64,000 bases of DNA from Heloderma charlesbogerti (Eukaryota; Chordata; Lepidosauria; Squamata; Helodermatidae). Each line of letters starts with the position of its first letter. Positions within the stretch are counted from its first letter, which is position 1. The position numbers were made by a program, and so were the translations under genes. The DNA is taken from NCBI GenBank assembly GCA_026122225.1, contig JANEZZ010001853.1:1-64000 (forward strand). The letters run 5' to 3'. Positions 33,804 through 43,506 of this stretch are shown here, one piece after another. Under the pieces are notes generated by a model. That model was not told the origin of the DNA and searched no databases. It saw only the letters and a list, made by a program, of their open reading frames with translations.

Positions 33804-36317
33804 GTGTGTGTCAAAGTCCTTGTGGGTGGGAGAGAACTCTTGTGCAAGCATACTGGCTATACTGATGTAAGAACAAACATGTAGGTGCTAGTGCGGTCAG
33901 TGTGGGATGGCAGTGGAAGGCTAATCAAGATACACACATTGCCTAGCCCTGGGGGTAGGTTGCCTTCTTCCCAAGTACCCTTTCCAATGTGAAATTGAGG
34001 TTGCCAACCAGGAGGCATTTTACTAATCTAACCAGAAAAGACTGTAATGTGTCAGGTAACCAGCACTGGGGAAAGAAAAGCCAGTGCAGTCCACATTCTG
34101 CCAAGCTCCACCCACAGCCCACTGTGTTCTGCTTTGGCTGCACCCAGGCCCACCAAATTCTTCTCGGGCTCCACCTAGGACTCACCAGATTCCATCCTGT
34201 CTCTTTCCCCCGCAACCCACCAGATACCCGCCTGATCTGTCCCTGACTTGACTGTTTCTCCCCTGGCTTTGCTTGTCTGAGATATGATTCCCACCGCCTT
34301 TCCTGGGGTAGGGCACGTAAGTCTTCTTTAAATTAGAAACTGGCCACTCTGAAACTGAAATAAGAGAGACTGTGGGATTCACCCTGATATGTAAGTGTGA
34401 ACAGAACAAGCCAAGTACCTGTTGTACATATGTACTAGCGCTACAGGCCTGTAGGGTTCTCAAAGAAGGATGACGATGACCCACCTGCCCACCTCAGCAA
34501 GGTAGAAGACAAAGGTAGCGTTTCTTCCTCTGCTACTTCCACCCGTTCAGCAGGCAGCTGCTCTGCCCATTTGCTTTCTTTAAGATACAGCATATCCATT
34601 TACCCCTGCCCTACATCAAGCAATCTGGTGGCGCTACTACCAATGGAACTGCTTGTTATTCACATTACATCCCCGTACAGTGCCATCACCCTACTTCCAA
34701 ATCAATAGAGGCACAATCGCTTGAGGTCACGGCAGTAGGAATATGGCTTTTTACTGGCTTGATGCTCACAGCACAATGTTGTGGAAACAATGCCATGTAA
34801 GCAATGGAGAAAAACCCCAGCTTTCCGGGAAAAAAATACCCTGCTTCATTAAATAACGTGATCGCTGCTCAAAGTCCAGAAAGAATATCTCACCAGGCTA
34901 GGGAAGAAGATGGCATATTGCTGCATTCTTCCTACTCATTCCTCTTATTATTATGTTTTCCTGCATGGCAAGAATGTGGAGCACGTAGCCCTCAGATCTG
35001 GTGGCTCTGATACGGCAAAAACTATCACCCCAATTACTGAAGGGAATGGGATGGAGGAGAAAGGCAGAGAGGGCTTGGTTTGGAGTATAAATCCAGCTTA
35101 GAATTAGCTAATAATAATAATAATAAATCTACTAACTTTGCAATATCACTCTGCCAACACCATTCTACCATAAAAAGTTAAAATGTCAGCTTGAAACCAA
35201 ACCTTTTGCATGCTTCTATGCACTCTCTGTAGTAATAATAAAATAATTTGCACTCCCTTTCATCTGGAAATTTGAAAGCAATATTATAGCCATCAGAATG
35301 AGATGTAACTGTTCCTGTGCAATACAGTATATTTTCCTTCCTCATTTTAAACATAAAAACAATTACAGGTGCAGACAGGTAGACGTGCTTGCCCACAAGT
35401 GCCTCAAGAAATTAAATCTGAGAAAATGCCACAGTTCACCACATTTTTGTGCCATGGAAATATGCACGCTAAATCAATGCCTGTTTTGCAGATCCTTAGA
35501 CCACAATAGTACATCTTCCTGGATGTGTGATCATACCTACTGAAGGGAATTTCTGTAGCACGCAGTGAACTGTAGAGTTTAGGTGTCTGGAAAACTAAAA
35601 AAAATGCCACATATAGTTTATCAGACCCATTGTACAGATGAGGAAAACTGAGGAAGGCACCAACGGCATCATGCATGTCACCAACAGTTTCATCTCTGCA
35701 TCCAGCAAATAAATTGATACACAGATAAAATGACACACACTATAATTTCCAAAGTGCTTTTAGCCAAGTCACCCCAATGACATTCTTTGTTTTATTAAAA
35801 ACATATTACTTTTATCTTAGAATATCTTGCAGTCTGAACAAGAGGCAGCTTTCCCTGGCAGAAGGAAGCCTTCATCTAGCAGAGATGAAAGGCTTCTGTG
35901 ATTTCCCTCACACAAGAGAGAAGCGCCCTCTCATTGCAACAGCACTGTAGATGGGTCACTAAGAGCAAAGCGCAGCTCTTTGCAAAAAGATATTGTTGAT
36001 ACAGCGTACCTGGTGCAACAGACAGAATCTGGAGGTGGAAAGCAGCCAGTGAGTTTGAATGTATGCACAGATTTTTACACACAGTATGCAAAAGACCACG
36101 GCCCTTGTGCCTCATCGCAGCTTTAACTGTCAAATAAGCAGGAGTTCCATGCTTTGAATATAATGACACTGAGTGTTGCTTTGCATAATCATACTGTTTT
36201 TCTTTTTTCCCATTGTGGCACTCTGTGTTACTCAGCTGAACAAGTAGGAACTGTTAACATGTTTTGTGTAACTCTGAGGGCCTCCTCATACATTCCGTAT
36301 GAAGCAATATGCTTGTA
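33804..36317. other. No gene seen (2.5 kb)
   Basis: A small (TAA)n run at 35110-35125 is the only structure noted. No GALNT16-like exon was found on the minus strand. Confidence 0.4.
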
Positions 36318-36512
36318 ATTCAGCCTATTGGCCAATCTACCCAAATGCTAACAATCCTGGCTAACAGTAGTTTTCCAGGGTCTCAGGCAGATGTCTTTCA
36401 TAGCCCTGCTACCTGTTGTTTTTTTTTTTTTTAAACTAGAGATGCCAGGAATTGAACCTGAGACCTTCTGCTTACAAAGCATGTGGTGTGCTCTACCACT
36501 GAGCCACAGGGC
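36318..36512 (-). mobile_element. tRNA-derived SINE, second family
   Basis: Minus strand: GTGGCTCAGTGGTAGAGC (A-box region), B-box GGTTCAATTCCTGG (plus 36446-36459), then a body interrupted by an A-run (T-run 36418-36432 on plus) and GACATCTGCCTGAGACCCTGG. Confidence 0.82.
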
Positions 36513-37480
36513 CCTCTCTGCTGTTCACCACTGGTGAAATCTGTAAGCCCCATTCTGCACATTTCAGCAGAAATGGGGAAAGAAGAGACGCACATCACTT
36601 GCCCTGCCCTTTTCTTCTTTTTTTTTGGTGCCTTTATTTTCCTGGTAAAATATGAACCAGTCCTAAGCCCATGCAGGCTTAAATTTTGTCTTTGAAAGTC
36701 CTGCAAACCAGTGGAACTGCCCCCCTGATTTTTTGGTCCCCTCCCAACTTTTAGGCTGGCTATGGGCCTGAGCCCATGTTGATGTTACATTATTAGCAGG
36801 TATATATACGCAACATAGGTCACTTGTTTTTTTGAAACCCTGTGAGCAATGTGGAGCTCACCTACAAGCAGATGAACCTCGAGGAACACCAATGTGACCG
36901 TGCGCAGGATCCGTGCTTGGGCTGCCCCATTGCTCATGGAGACCAGAGCCCTGAGTCACCCTGGCATCCGGACTCCCACCGTGCAGTGGAACATCCCAGC
37001 GAAACTGATCCTTAGCATTCCACATTTCACAGCTTTGGTGACCCGTCAGAGATCTAGCCCAGAGGACCAGTTCCTATGTGACAGTCCAACTCGTGCGTGC
37101 AGACATGAGGATGCCTCCCTCATCTGAATTCAGACCACCAAGCTTCTTGTCCTATGGATCACTGGCCCATCATTCCCACAAAGATCCGGGAGTCTAGTCT
37201 GCTCTAATCCCACTTCTCTCCCCACCACCACCTCCACCCCGCCAGCCACACATTTCGGCCTCCTCGGCAACAACATGCATCTTGAACGCAAACCCAAATC
37301 TTTTCCGAGCTTGCTTGCTTCCTCCTGGCTTTCCTGCTCCTCAGGCCTGTAGCGGGGGGGAGGGGGGCGCCCCTCTAAATTGTCTCTGCCCTCCCTAATT
37401 TTTTTTTTTTTTTTTACAAACAAATAATGAAGAAAGAGTTTACAATTTTGTCTTTAAAAGGTCTGCAAACCAGATGAACT
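36513..37480. other. No gene seen; proximal part of the GALNT16 intron
   Basis: G-run at 37354-37368 and T-run at 37399-37417. The sequence becomes CpG-rich toward 37480. The phrase GTCTTTGAAAGTCCTGCAAACCAG near 36690 recurs near 37449 (GTCTTTAAAAGGTCTGCAAACCAG), followed in both by AACTGCCCC; this may be a diverged local duplication. Confidence 0.45.
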
Positions 37481-37962
37481 GCCCCTCCCCTACTTTTCCG
37501 CGACACCCCCCCCCCGAACTTTCAAGCTTTTAAGGGGCCTGCTTCCCCTTAGCCAGAAAAGGGCCCCTGCCAGGTCCCTGTCGGAGGAACTGACTCTGAG
37601 CCGCTCGGCGGACCACGCGCCCCAGACTTCGTCGCGGGAGCGGGATCCGCCCCGCCCCACGCCGCTCTTTCTCCCCCCCACGCCCGTAAATGCTGCCATG
37701 GTGACGGGCAAGACTGCTACGAGAACTCCGGAGCGCGGCACGCGAACGCGGCTCTCCCCCCGCCCGCCCCATCCACTCAGCAGCCCCGGCCAGCCTTTCT
37801 TCGCAACCCGGCGGAAGGCGGGAGGCTCCCGCGGGCACCTCGCGCTGCCTGCACCGGCCGCGGCGAGGGCGGCGCGCGCATCAAGCATCGCCGGCGCGGA
37901 GGCGCGAGGAGGTTCTTCGCCCCGGCGGGCGCGCGCGCACCCGCCTCCCGCGCCACACGCAC

Positions 37963-38172
37963 CGCGAGCGGGATGGTCCTCTCCTCCTTGTGGCTCTCGA
38001 GTTTGCCCGTGGATCGCTGCCCTGGATTCCTGCCGCCGCCGCTGCCGCCGCTGCTGGGGGATCTGCTGGACGCCGCGGAATGAGGCTTGTTGTCCTGCCA
38101 CAAGTAATAGAAAGTGCCCAGGATCCAGGCGACGGTCAGGATGGCGATGGCATTAGCCCGGATCCTCCTCAT
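37963..38172 (-). CDS. GALNT16: GALNT16 first coding exon (N-terminus of a polypeptide GalNAc-transferase)
   Basis: The 70 codons starting at ATG 38172 encode the N-terminus of a Golgi type II membrane enzyme. GALNT family members transfer GalNAc from UDP-GalNAc to Ser/Thr and so start mucin-type O-glycosylation. The start MRRIRANAIAILTVAW followed by ILGTFYYLWQDN is nearly the vertebrate GALNT16 (formerly GALNTL1) N-terminus as I know it: a short basic cytosolic end, a signal-anchor helix (about residues 6-25), then a Ser/Gly-rich stem (SAASSRSPSSGGSGGGRNPG) that is longer than I recall for mammals, then EERTIPL. The exon ends in phase 0 at a GT donor (GCG|GTGCGTG, donor at 37962-37961). The GALNT2 and GALNT14 N-termini differ. 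The catalytic and lectin domains lie outside the window. Confidence 0.88.
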
Positions 38173-38212
38173 CCCGAGAGCCCCGGGGGCGCCTGGCAGC
38201 CCCGAGTCAACT

Positions 38213-38279
38213 GAAGAAGAAGAAGAAGAAGAAGAAGAAGAAGAAGAAGAAGAAGAGCAGCAGCAGCAGCAGCAGCAGC
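38213..38279 (-). repeat. Compound triplet repeat in the GALNT16 leader, (CTG)n then (CTT)n in transcript sense
   Basis: On the plus strand about 15 GAA units (38213-38256) run directly into about 7 CAG units (38258-38279). In the transcript the CTG part comes first and the CTT part ends about 40 nt before the ATG. The frame of the GALNT16 ATG stays open through the repeat up to an upstream ATG at 38382, so the repeat would read as poly-Cys then poly-Ser if translated. Confidence 0.9.
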
Positions 38280-38472
38280 TTTCTGGGGAGGGGGGATCGG
38301 CTGCGTGGAAGAAAGGAAGAGACTGCTGGCGGAGTGGCGATCGGAATCTCTCCCCCCCTCTCTCTTCGGCTGGCTCGTGCAATCACAGCTGTTTGTTTTA
38401 GCTCTTGTCTCACTGCTCTCAGTCCTGCAGAGCGAAGCGAGCGAGCGAGAGCTCTTCAGGGTCCTAATGCCC

Positions 38473-38481
38473 CTTTTTATG
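38473..38481 (-). promoter_or_regulatory. GALNT16: TATA-like box of GALNT16
   Basis: The minus strand reads CATAAAAAG. Transcription would start roughly 30 bp downstream (about 38445), giving a leader of about 270 nt before the ATG. Position and orientation fit, but CpG-island promoters often start at several sites, so this is a weak prediction. Confidence 0.4.
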
Positions 38482-38700
38482 AGCCGCCACATATCTGATC
38501 ATCCCTATAGCGGAAGGACAGTCCATCCTATGGGGACAGTCTCGTGTTTCCTTTCAGTGCTGCTCAGAGGGGCAGGATGGATCGAGCATTTGCCTCCCCC
38601 TCTGTTTTTCACCTGCTTGGGCATCTCTTGGAAGCTCGGTGATAGTTACAGGGGCCGAGGAGCAGCGGGAGGAGGGGTGGCCGCGCCGTGGCGCAATACG

Positions 38701-40037
38701 TTTTGCTTAACGTTCTCATAAAGCGGCAGAAAGCCGTTTATTCGTTGCCAAAGGCTGCTGTGGGAAAGCGTCCTGCAAGCCTGAGTGCCCCTGCTAGTTT
38801 GCTGCTCATTCATAAACACAACCTTGACACCATTTGCATGCAATTGCTTTAAAATGTGCTGGCAGCCCAGATGTCGCTGCTGGACATGTTGCAGTTCCTG
38901 GCACATTGGGAAACGTGGCAAGCCAAGTCTTGGCCAGTGAGTCCTCTGGCCAAACAACATGACCTAGAACCTCATCACTGCAAATCCACAAAGTGTTCAA
39001 AATCAGAACAGGCAGTTTGAAAACAAGAGGAGTGTGTGTGTGGGGGGGGGGAGTTTGCCTTCTTCTGGCTTATGACCTATGCCAACATTTCCCACCCTGG
39101 TGTCCCCCAGGTGTTTTGGACTTTGCAGTTTTGATGCACCCTTCTAACCCCAGTGTCTAGAATTCTTTAAAATGTCAGAATATTCTTTGGGGAGTTACTT
39201 GCAGCCTGGTTTAAATTCATGAATGGAACTTCATGGTCATTGATAAGTGAATTTAGAATTCCAGGCTTGATTTCACCAAACAGAATCAAAGTGAAATGAT
39301 GTTCCTTGAAATTATGGTGTATGTGATGAACACACACAGTCTACGTTTCCTGCTAAAAGGAAAATGGAGACAGCCAGGTTTAAAACATGCTTCTAAAGGG
39401 AACTGAATCTGACTGTGTTGCAGACAGAATGGCCCCCCTGCTAACTTTTGTGAGCAATTGTGGTATTGATGATTCAGAAGGAATGATTCAGCGTCCTGTC
39501 TCAGCCAGTATCGACTAAGCAAACAAACACCCCAGTAGGGTGGTATTAGATGTAAAGAGTGGTACTGTTGGTGGTCCTGATGGATCTTTGGGTTCATAAA
39601 AATTCTATTATACCTCCTGAAAAATGGGGCATCTGTCACATCCTGGCCAAATTCTGTTGAGCCTGAATACATCTATCCTACCTAAATTCCTAATTCCATG
39701 CAGGGTAGGGGGAGAATATATTATCTGGTGGTACTTGTCCCAAATTGTTGTGAAATGTTGACGGGCACTATTAAAACAGCACAGGAAGACTGCTTCCATC
39801 AGTTCCAGTTGCTCAGCCCAATAGCAATCTTGTCTCAGAGGAGTGTGGTAGGATCTGAAGACCACAAGCAGGAAATGATATCTGAATAATCCTTGATCCA
39901 TACAGACACCAGAGCCTCTACAGTTGTTACTCACACGAAGAGGGAAAACAAGCACAAAACGTTTAGCCTTGCCCCCATCATTGTGCTGTTCATGCAGGAT
40001 CCCCAAGAGTCAGTCTGTCTGTCTATCATTCATTTAT
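38701..40037. other. No gene seen; upstream intergenic
   Basis: A fragment of the hAT-like MITE family lies at 39087-39130 (TTTCCCACCCTGGTGTCCCC, GTGTTTTGGACTT). A 132-codon minus-strand frame at 39608-40006 has no family resemblance and contains no recognisable domain. Confidence 0.4.
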
Positions 40038-42075
40038 TTATTTATTTACAACATTTATATACCACTCCACATCTAAACACATTCCAGACTGGTGAACAAT
40101 AAAAGATAAAAAGAATAAAAACACCATATTAAAACATATAAGAATAAAACAACATATTAAACTTTTTTTAAACGGAGTACAATAAAAACTGGCTGGTTGA
40201 TCAAGGAAGTCTTCTTGAAATAAACATGTCTTCAGCAGGCGCCAAAAATGACACAATATTGGCACCTGTCTGACTTCCAGAGGCACTGAGTTCCACAGAG
40301 AGGGAGCCACCACACTGAAGGCTCTACTCTGGGTGGACTCCAATCAGGCCATAGGTCCACGCGAAACCACCAGGAGCATCCCACCTGGTGACCTCAGTGA
40401 CCATGCAGGTGGATAAGGGAAAAGGCGCTCTCTCAGGTGTCCTGGTCCCAAGTTGTTTAGGGCTTTGTACACTAGTACCAAAATGTTAAATCTGGCCCAG
40501 TAGTGAATAGCCAGCCAGTGCAGTTCCCTCAGCAAAGGAGTTGCATGCTGAAAAGGGGCAGCTCTTGACAACAGCTGAGTTGGTGTGTTCTACACTAGCT
40601 CCAGCTTCTGGAGCAGCCTTAAGGGCAGCCCCGCATAGAGCTCATTGCAGTAATCCAGTCTTGAGGTTAGTAGCACCTGTACCAGTGTGGCCAAGCTATC
40701 CCTCCAAATCCCATAATGACCATTCCCAGCGGCTTTATATAGATGCTAAACAACACTGGGGACAGGATGGTACCCTGTGGAACCCCATAGCTCAGTTGCC
40801 AAGGGCCAAGGAATGGTCACCCAATGTTACTCTCTGAAACTGACCGTGTAGGTAAGACCAAAACCATTGTAACACAGTGCTTCCAATGTCCATCCCACAG
40901 AGTCAATACAAGAGGATACCATGGTTGATGGTATCAAAAGTCAATAAGAGATCGAGCAGAACTAACAGGATCCTACTCCCATAAGAACATCAGAAGAGTC
41001 ATACTGGATCAGACCAAGGGTCTTTCTAGTCCAGCATTCTGTTCACACAGTGGCCACCCAGCTGTCAACCAGGAACCAAAAGCAGAACACGAGTGCCACA
41101 GTACCCTCCCACCCATGTTCCCCAGCAACTGGTGTACATAGGCTCACTGCCTCTGGTACCAGAGGTAGCACATAGCCATCAAGACTAGCAGCCATTGATA
41201 GCCTGTTCCTCCAGGAATTTGTCTAACCCTCTTTTAAAGCCATCCAAATTGGTGGCCATCATTACATCCTGTGGTATCGAATTCCATAGTTTAACTATGT
41301 GCTGTGTGAAGAAGTACTTCCTTTTATCCGTCCTGAATCTCCCACCAATCAGCTTCATAGGATGGCCCCGAGGTCTAGTACTTAGGTCTCCCTATCCACA
41401 TTCTCCACACTATGCATGATTTTGTAGACATCTGTCATGTCTCCTTTTACTCTCCTTTTTTCCAAGGTAAACAATCCTAGCTGTTGTAACCTTCTCTCAT
41501 AGGAGAGATGCTCCAGCCCCTTGATCATTTTAGTTGCTCTTTTCTGCTCCTTTTCCAGCTCTACAATATCTTTTTTTTAGGTGTGGTGACCAGAACTGTA
41601 CACAGCATTCCAAGTGAGGTTGCACCGTAGATTTGTATAGGGGCAGTATGATCTTGGCAGTTTTATTCTCAATTCCTTTTCTAGTTATGCCTAACATGGA
41701 GTTTGCCTTTTTTACAGCGGCCGCACACTGGGTTGACATTTTCATCGAGCTGTCCCCCTGTTCTCCTCCTGATAAAGGTCATCCATCAGGGTGACCAAGG
41801 CTAATTCAGTCCTATAACATAGTTGAAGCCCGGACTGGACTGGGTCTAGATAATCAGTATCCTCCAAGAGTGCCTGTAGTTGCTCCACCACAACCCTCTC
41901 AAGTACCTTTCCTAAGAAAGCAGTATTTGTGACTGGGTGGTAATTGTCAAATACCATTCGGTCCAGAGTGCATTTCTTCAGGAGTGGTGACACGGCAGCC
42001 TCCTTAGGTCCAGCAGGAACCCCTGGCCTTGAGAAAGAGCCTGCAGTGTGGCCATAGTTTTAAGAACCTCCTTCT
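40038..42075 (-). pseudogene. L2 LINE with RT remnants, split by a CR1-like LINE
   Basis: Right segment (about 41745-42075): RT fragment VSPLLKKCTLDRM..NYHPV, AFLGKVLERVVVEQLQ, DYLDPVQSG (L2 ORF2). Left segment (40038-40977): further ORF2 remnants, then the C-terminal LREL...ARFNILVLVYKALNNLGPGHLRERL (around 40420-40520) and SRAFSVVAPSLWNSVPLE (around 40300), ending at an AT-rich tail with TTTATTTATTT. Frames are broken by stops and the intervening CR1-like insertion. Inactive. Confidence 0.85.
40978..41744 (-). pseudogene. CR1-like LINE 3' part nested in the L2
   Basis: A 71-codon remnant (41530-41745) reads STQCAAAVKKANSMLGITRK and VQPHLECCVQFWSPHLKK, the end of a CR1-clade RT. The long 3' region includes AACATCAGAAGAGTCATACT at its terminus and the phrases also found in the broken copy at 23517-25470. 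L2 sequence resumes on both sides, so this insertion is younger than that L2. Confidence 0.82.
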
Positions 42076-42900
42076 TACTGCCACTGATGTCTGGGCCAGG
42101 GTGAGAGGCAGGTGAATAAGCAGATTTCAATGGCAAAGAGGAGGAGGAACTCTTGGGGGCTTTTGTCAGTAAGCCCCTACTGGGTTGTGGGCCCTTGGCA
42201 GGACCCCCACCATGCCTACCTTTGATGCCGGCCCTGACAAAGGGGCTGCAGCGGGACCACGGTTTTAATCCTGCCTCTCTCGTTGCGCTCTTCATGCCAG
42301 CTCCTCACAAGTTCAGCTGTAACTTCTACCGTGGGGAGCCTTTTGCACTCGGGGGTGGGGTGTGTGTGTCTCCCTGCACTAGATTTGGGTGTAATTTCAT
42401 TCTGAGAATCTTTTTATAAGCCACTTTGACAGCCTCATGGGGCTACAAAGTGGAATATAAGTATTCTAAATAAAGAGAACTGGATTCTGTGGCTGAAGAA
42501 GGACTATCTGTGGAGGGCACAGTTCACTGGTACATTCTTCTGAACGAGCTCCATGGAAATGAATCGGAGAAGAGCAACAAACATGGTCACTTCATTTCAA
42601 CCGGTCTTGCATAGAAAACCTTCCCAGCAGCCTGTGTTCATTATTATTATTATTTCCAGGCCTTGTGGCCAGTAGTGGAGCCAGGGCTCACAGGGACACA
42701 GTGCTGGCATTTCTGCATTAGCGGGAATGCTGACATCATCTGCCACCACCACCCCTTCAGGTTTCCCAGTTCCCTCTGAGCTTAGCTGCAGTCCTCACAG
42801 TAGCTGGTGGGGATGGGGGGAGAGTAATTTTCCCCACAATACTACATTGTTCCCTATTATGCAAATAATTGGGGGGGTGGCTTGGTTTTGAATGGGCAAT
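42076..42900. other. No gene seen
   Basis: Near 42405-42475 a LINE/SINE-like tail (TTTTATAAGCCACTTTGACAG ... AAGTATTCTAAATAAA) is visible, and an (ATT)n run at 42637-42650. No exon. Confidence 0.4.
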
Positions 42901-43506
42901 TAAGGGAGCAATCCTATGGCCACTAGTCAGCGGCTAGACTGCCATAGGAAATGTGGTTTTCCAGGAACCGCCCTTCCCGCCCTTCTGTGTTGCCTTGGAA
43001 GAGGAGCACAGAGGGGCCAAAACAGGGCATTCCATGGGGCAATCTGGGGCAAGGAAAGCAGAAATGCTGGTACAACACATAGGATGTCGAAATCAGCTGT
43101 CTGTCAGGGTGGACACTGAGCCCATAGAATCCCAGAGTAGTTCTGATTCTGAGGAAGAGGAAGAGGAGCCGCTCCTGGGAGAGGAGCGCGCTCATCCTTC
43201 CCAGGGCCAACAGCTGACAGAGATTCCTCCCACTGGCATTCCTCACATAGATAGCAGTCCCGGGAGTGACAGAGCGCAGGAAGCAGACTTGCTGGACGCG
43301 CGACGCCGACACAGGGAGAGGCGCCAAATGGAGGGCGCAGAAAGGAGGCATAGTGCCCAGTTGGTGCACAAACAATGGTTGCGCCCAGAGGATCCAAGGG
43401 AAAAGGGAAGGGACTCTCCCTAGCCCATAAGTTCAGGGTCTGCCAGTGATTCTCTTTCAAACAGGGACCAACTGTTCCAACTTAGGGAATAGGTACTCTG
43501 CTGCTC

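Larger units (their letters stand above)
1..37962 (-). other. GALNT16: Probable GALNT16 intron 1 (partial)
   Basis: This follows from the GALNT16 first coding exon, whose splice donor GT reads on the minus strand at 37962-37961. No sequence resembling the next expected GALNT16 coding segment (the region before the glycosyltransferase-A catalytic domain) was found to the left on the minus strand, so the intron probably runs past the window edge and exceeds 37.9 kb. The interval is filled with transposable elements listed separately. This is an inference: a small exon could have been overlooked by eye. Confidence 0.6.
37480..38700. promoter_or_regulatory. GALNT16: CpG island spanning GALNT16 exon 1 and promoter
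   Basis: Dense CpG dinucleotides and GC-rich sequence contrast sharply with the AT-rich flanks; the densest part is 37570-38060. The island covers the start of intron 1, the first coding exon, the leader and the presumed core promoter. Such islands usually mark unmethylated promoters. Long ORFs on both strands inside it are consequences of GC content. No transposable element was recognised inside it. Confidence 0.85.

Noticed and set aside
37490..38101. Long overlapping ORFs in the CpG island (203, 102 and 152 codons, both strands)
   Set aside because: They are arginine/alanine/glycine-rich by-products of high GC content. Only the frame with the GALNT16 N-terminus, a start codon and a splice donor is supported.
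39608..40006. 132-codon minus-strand ORF upstream of GALNT16
   Set aside because: No recognisable motif, low-complexity composition and no supporting splice or promoter structure; could be decayed transposon sequence.
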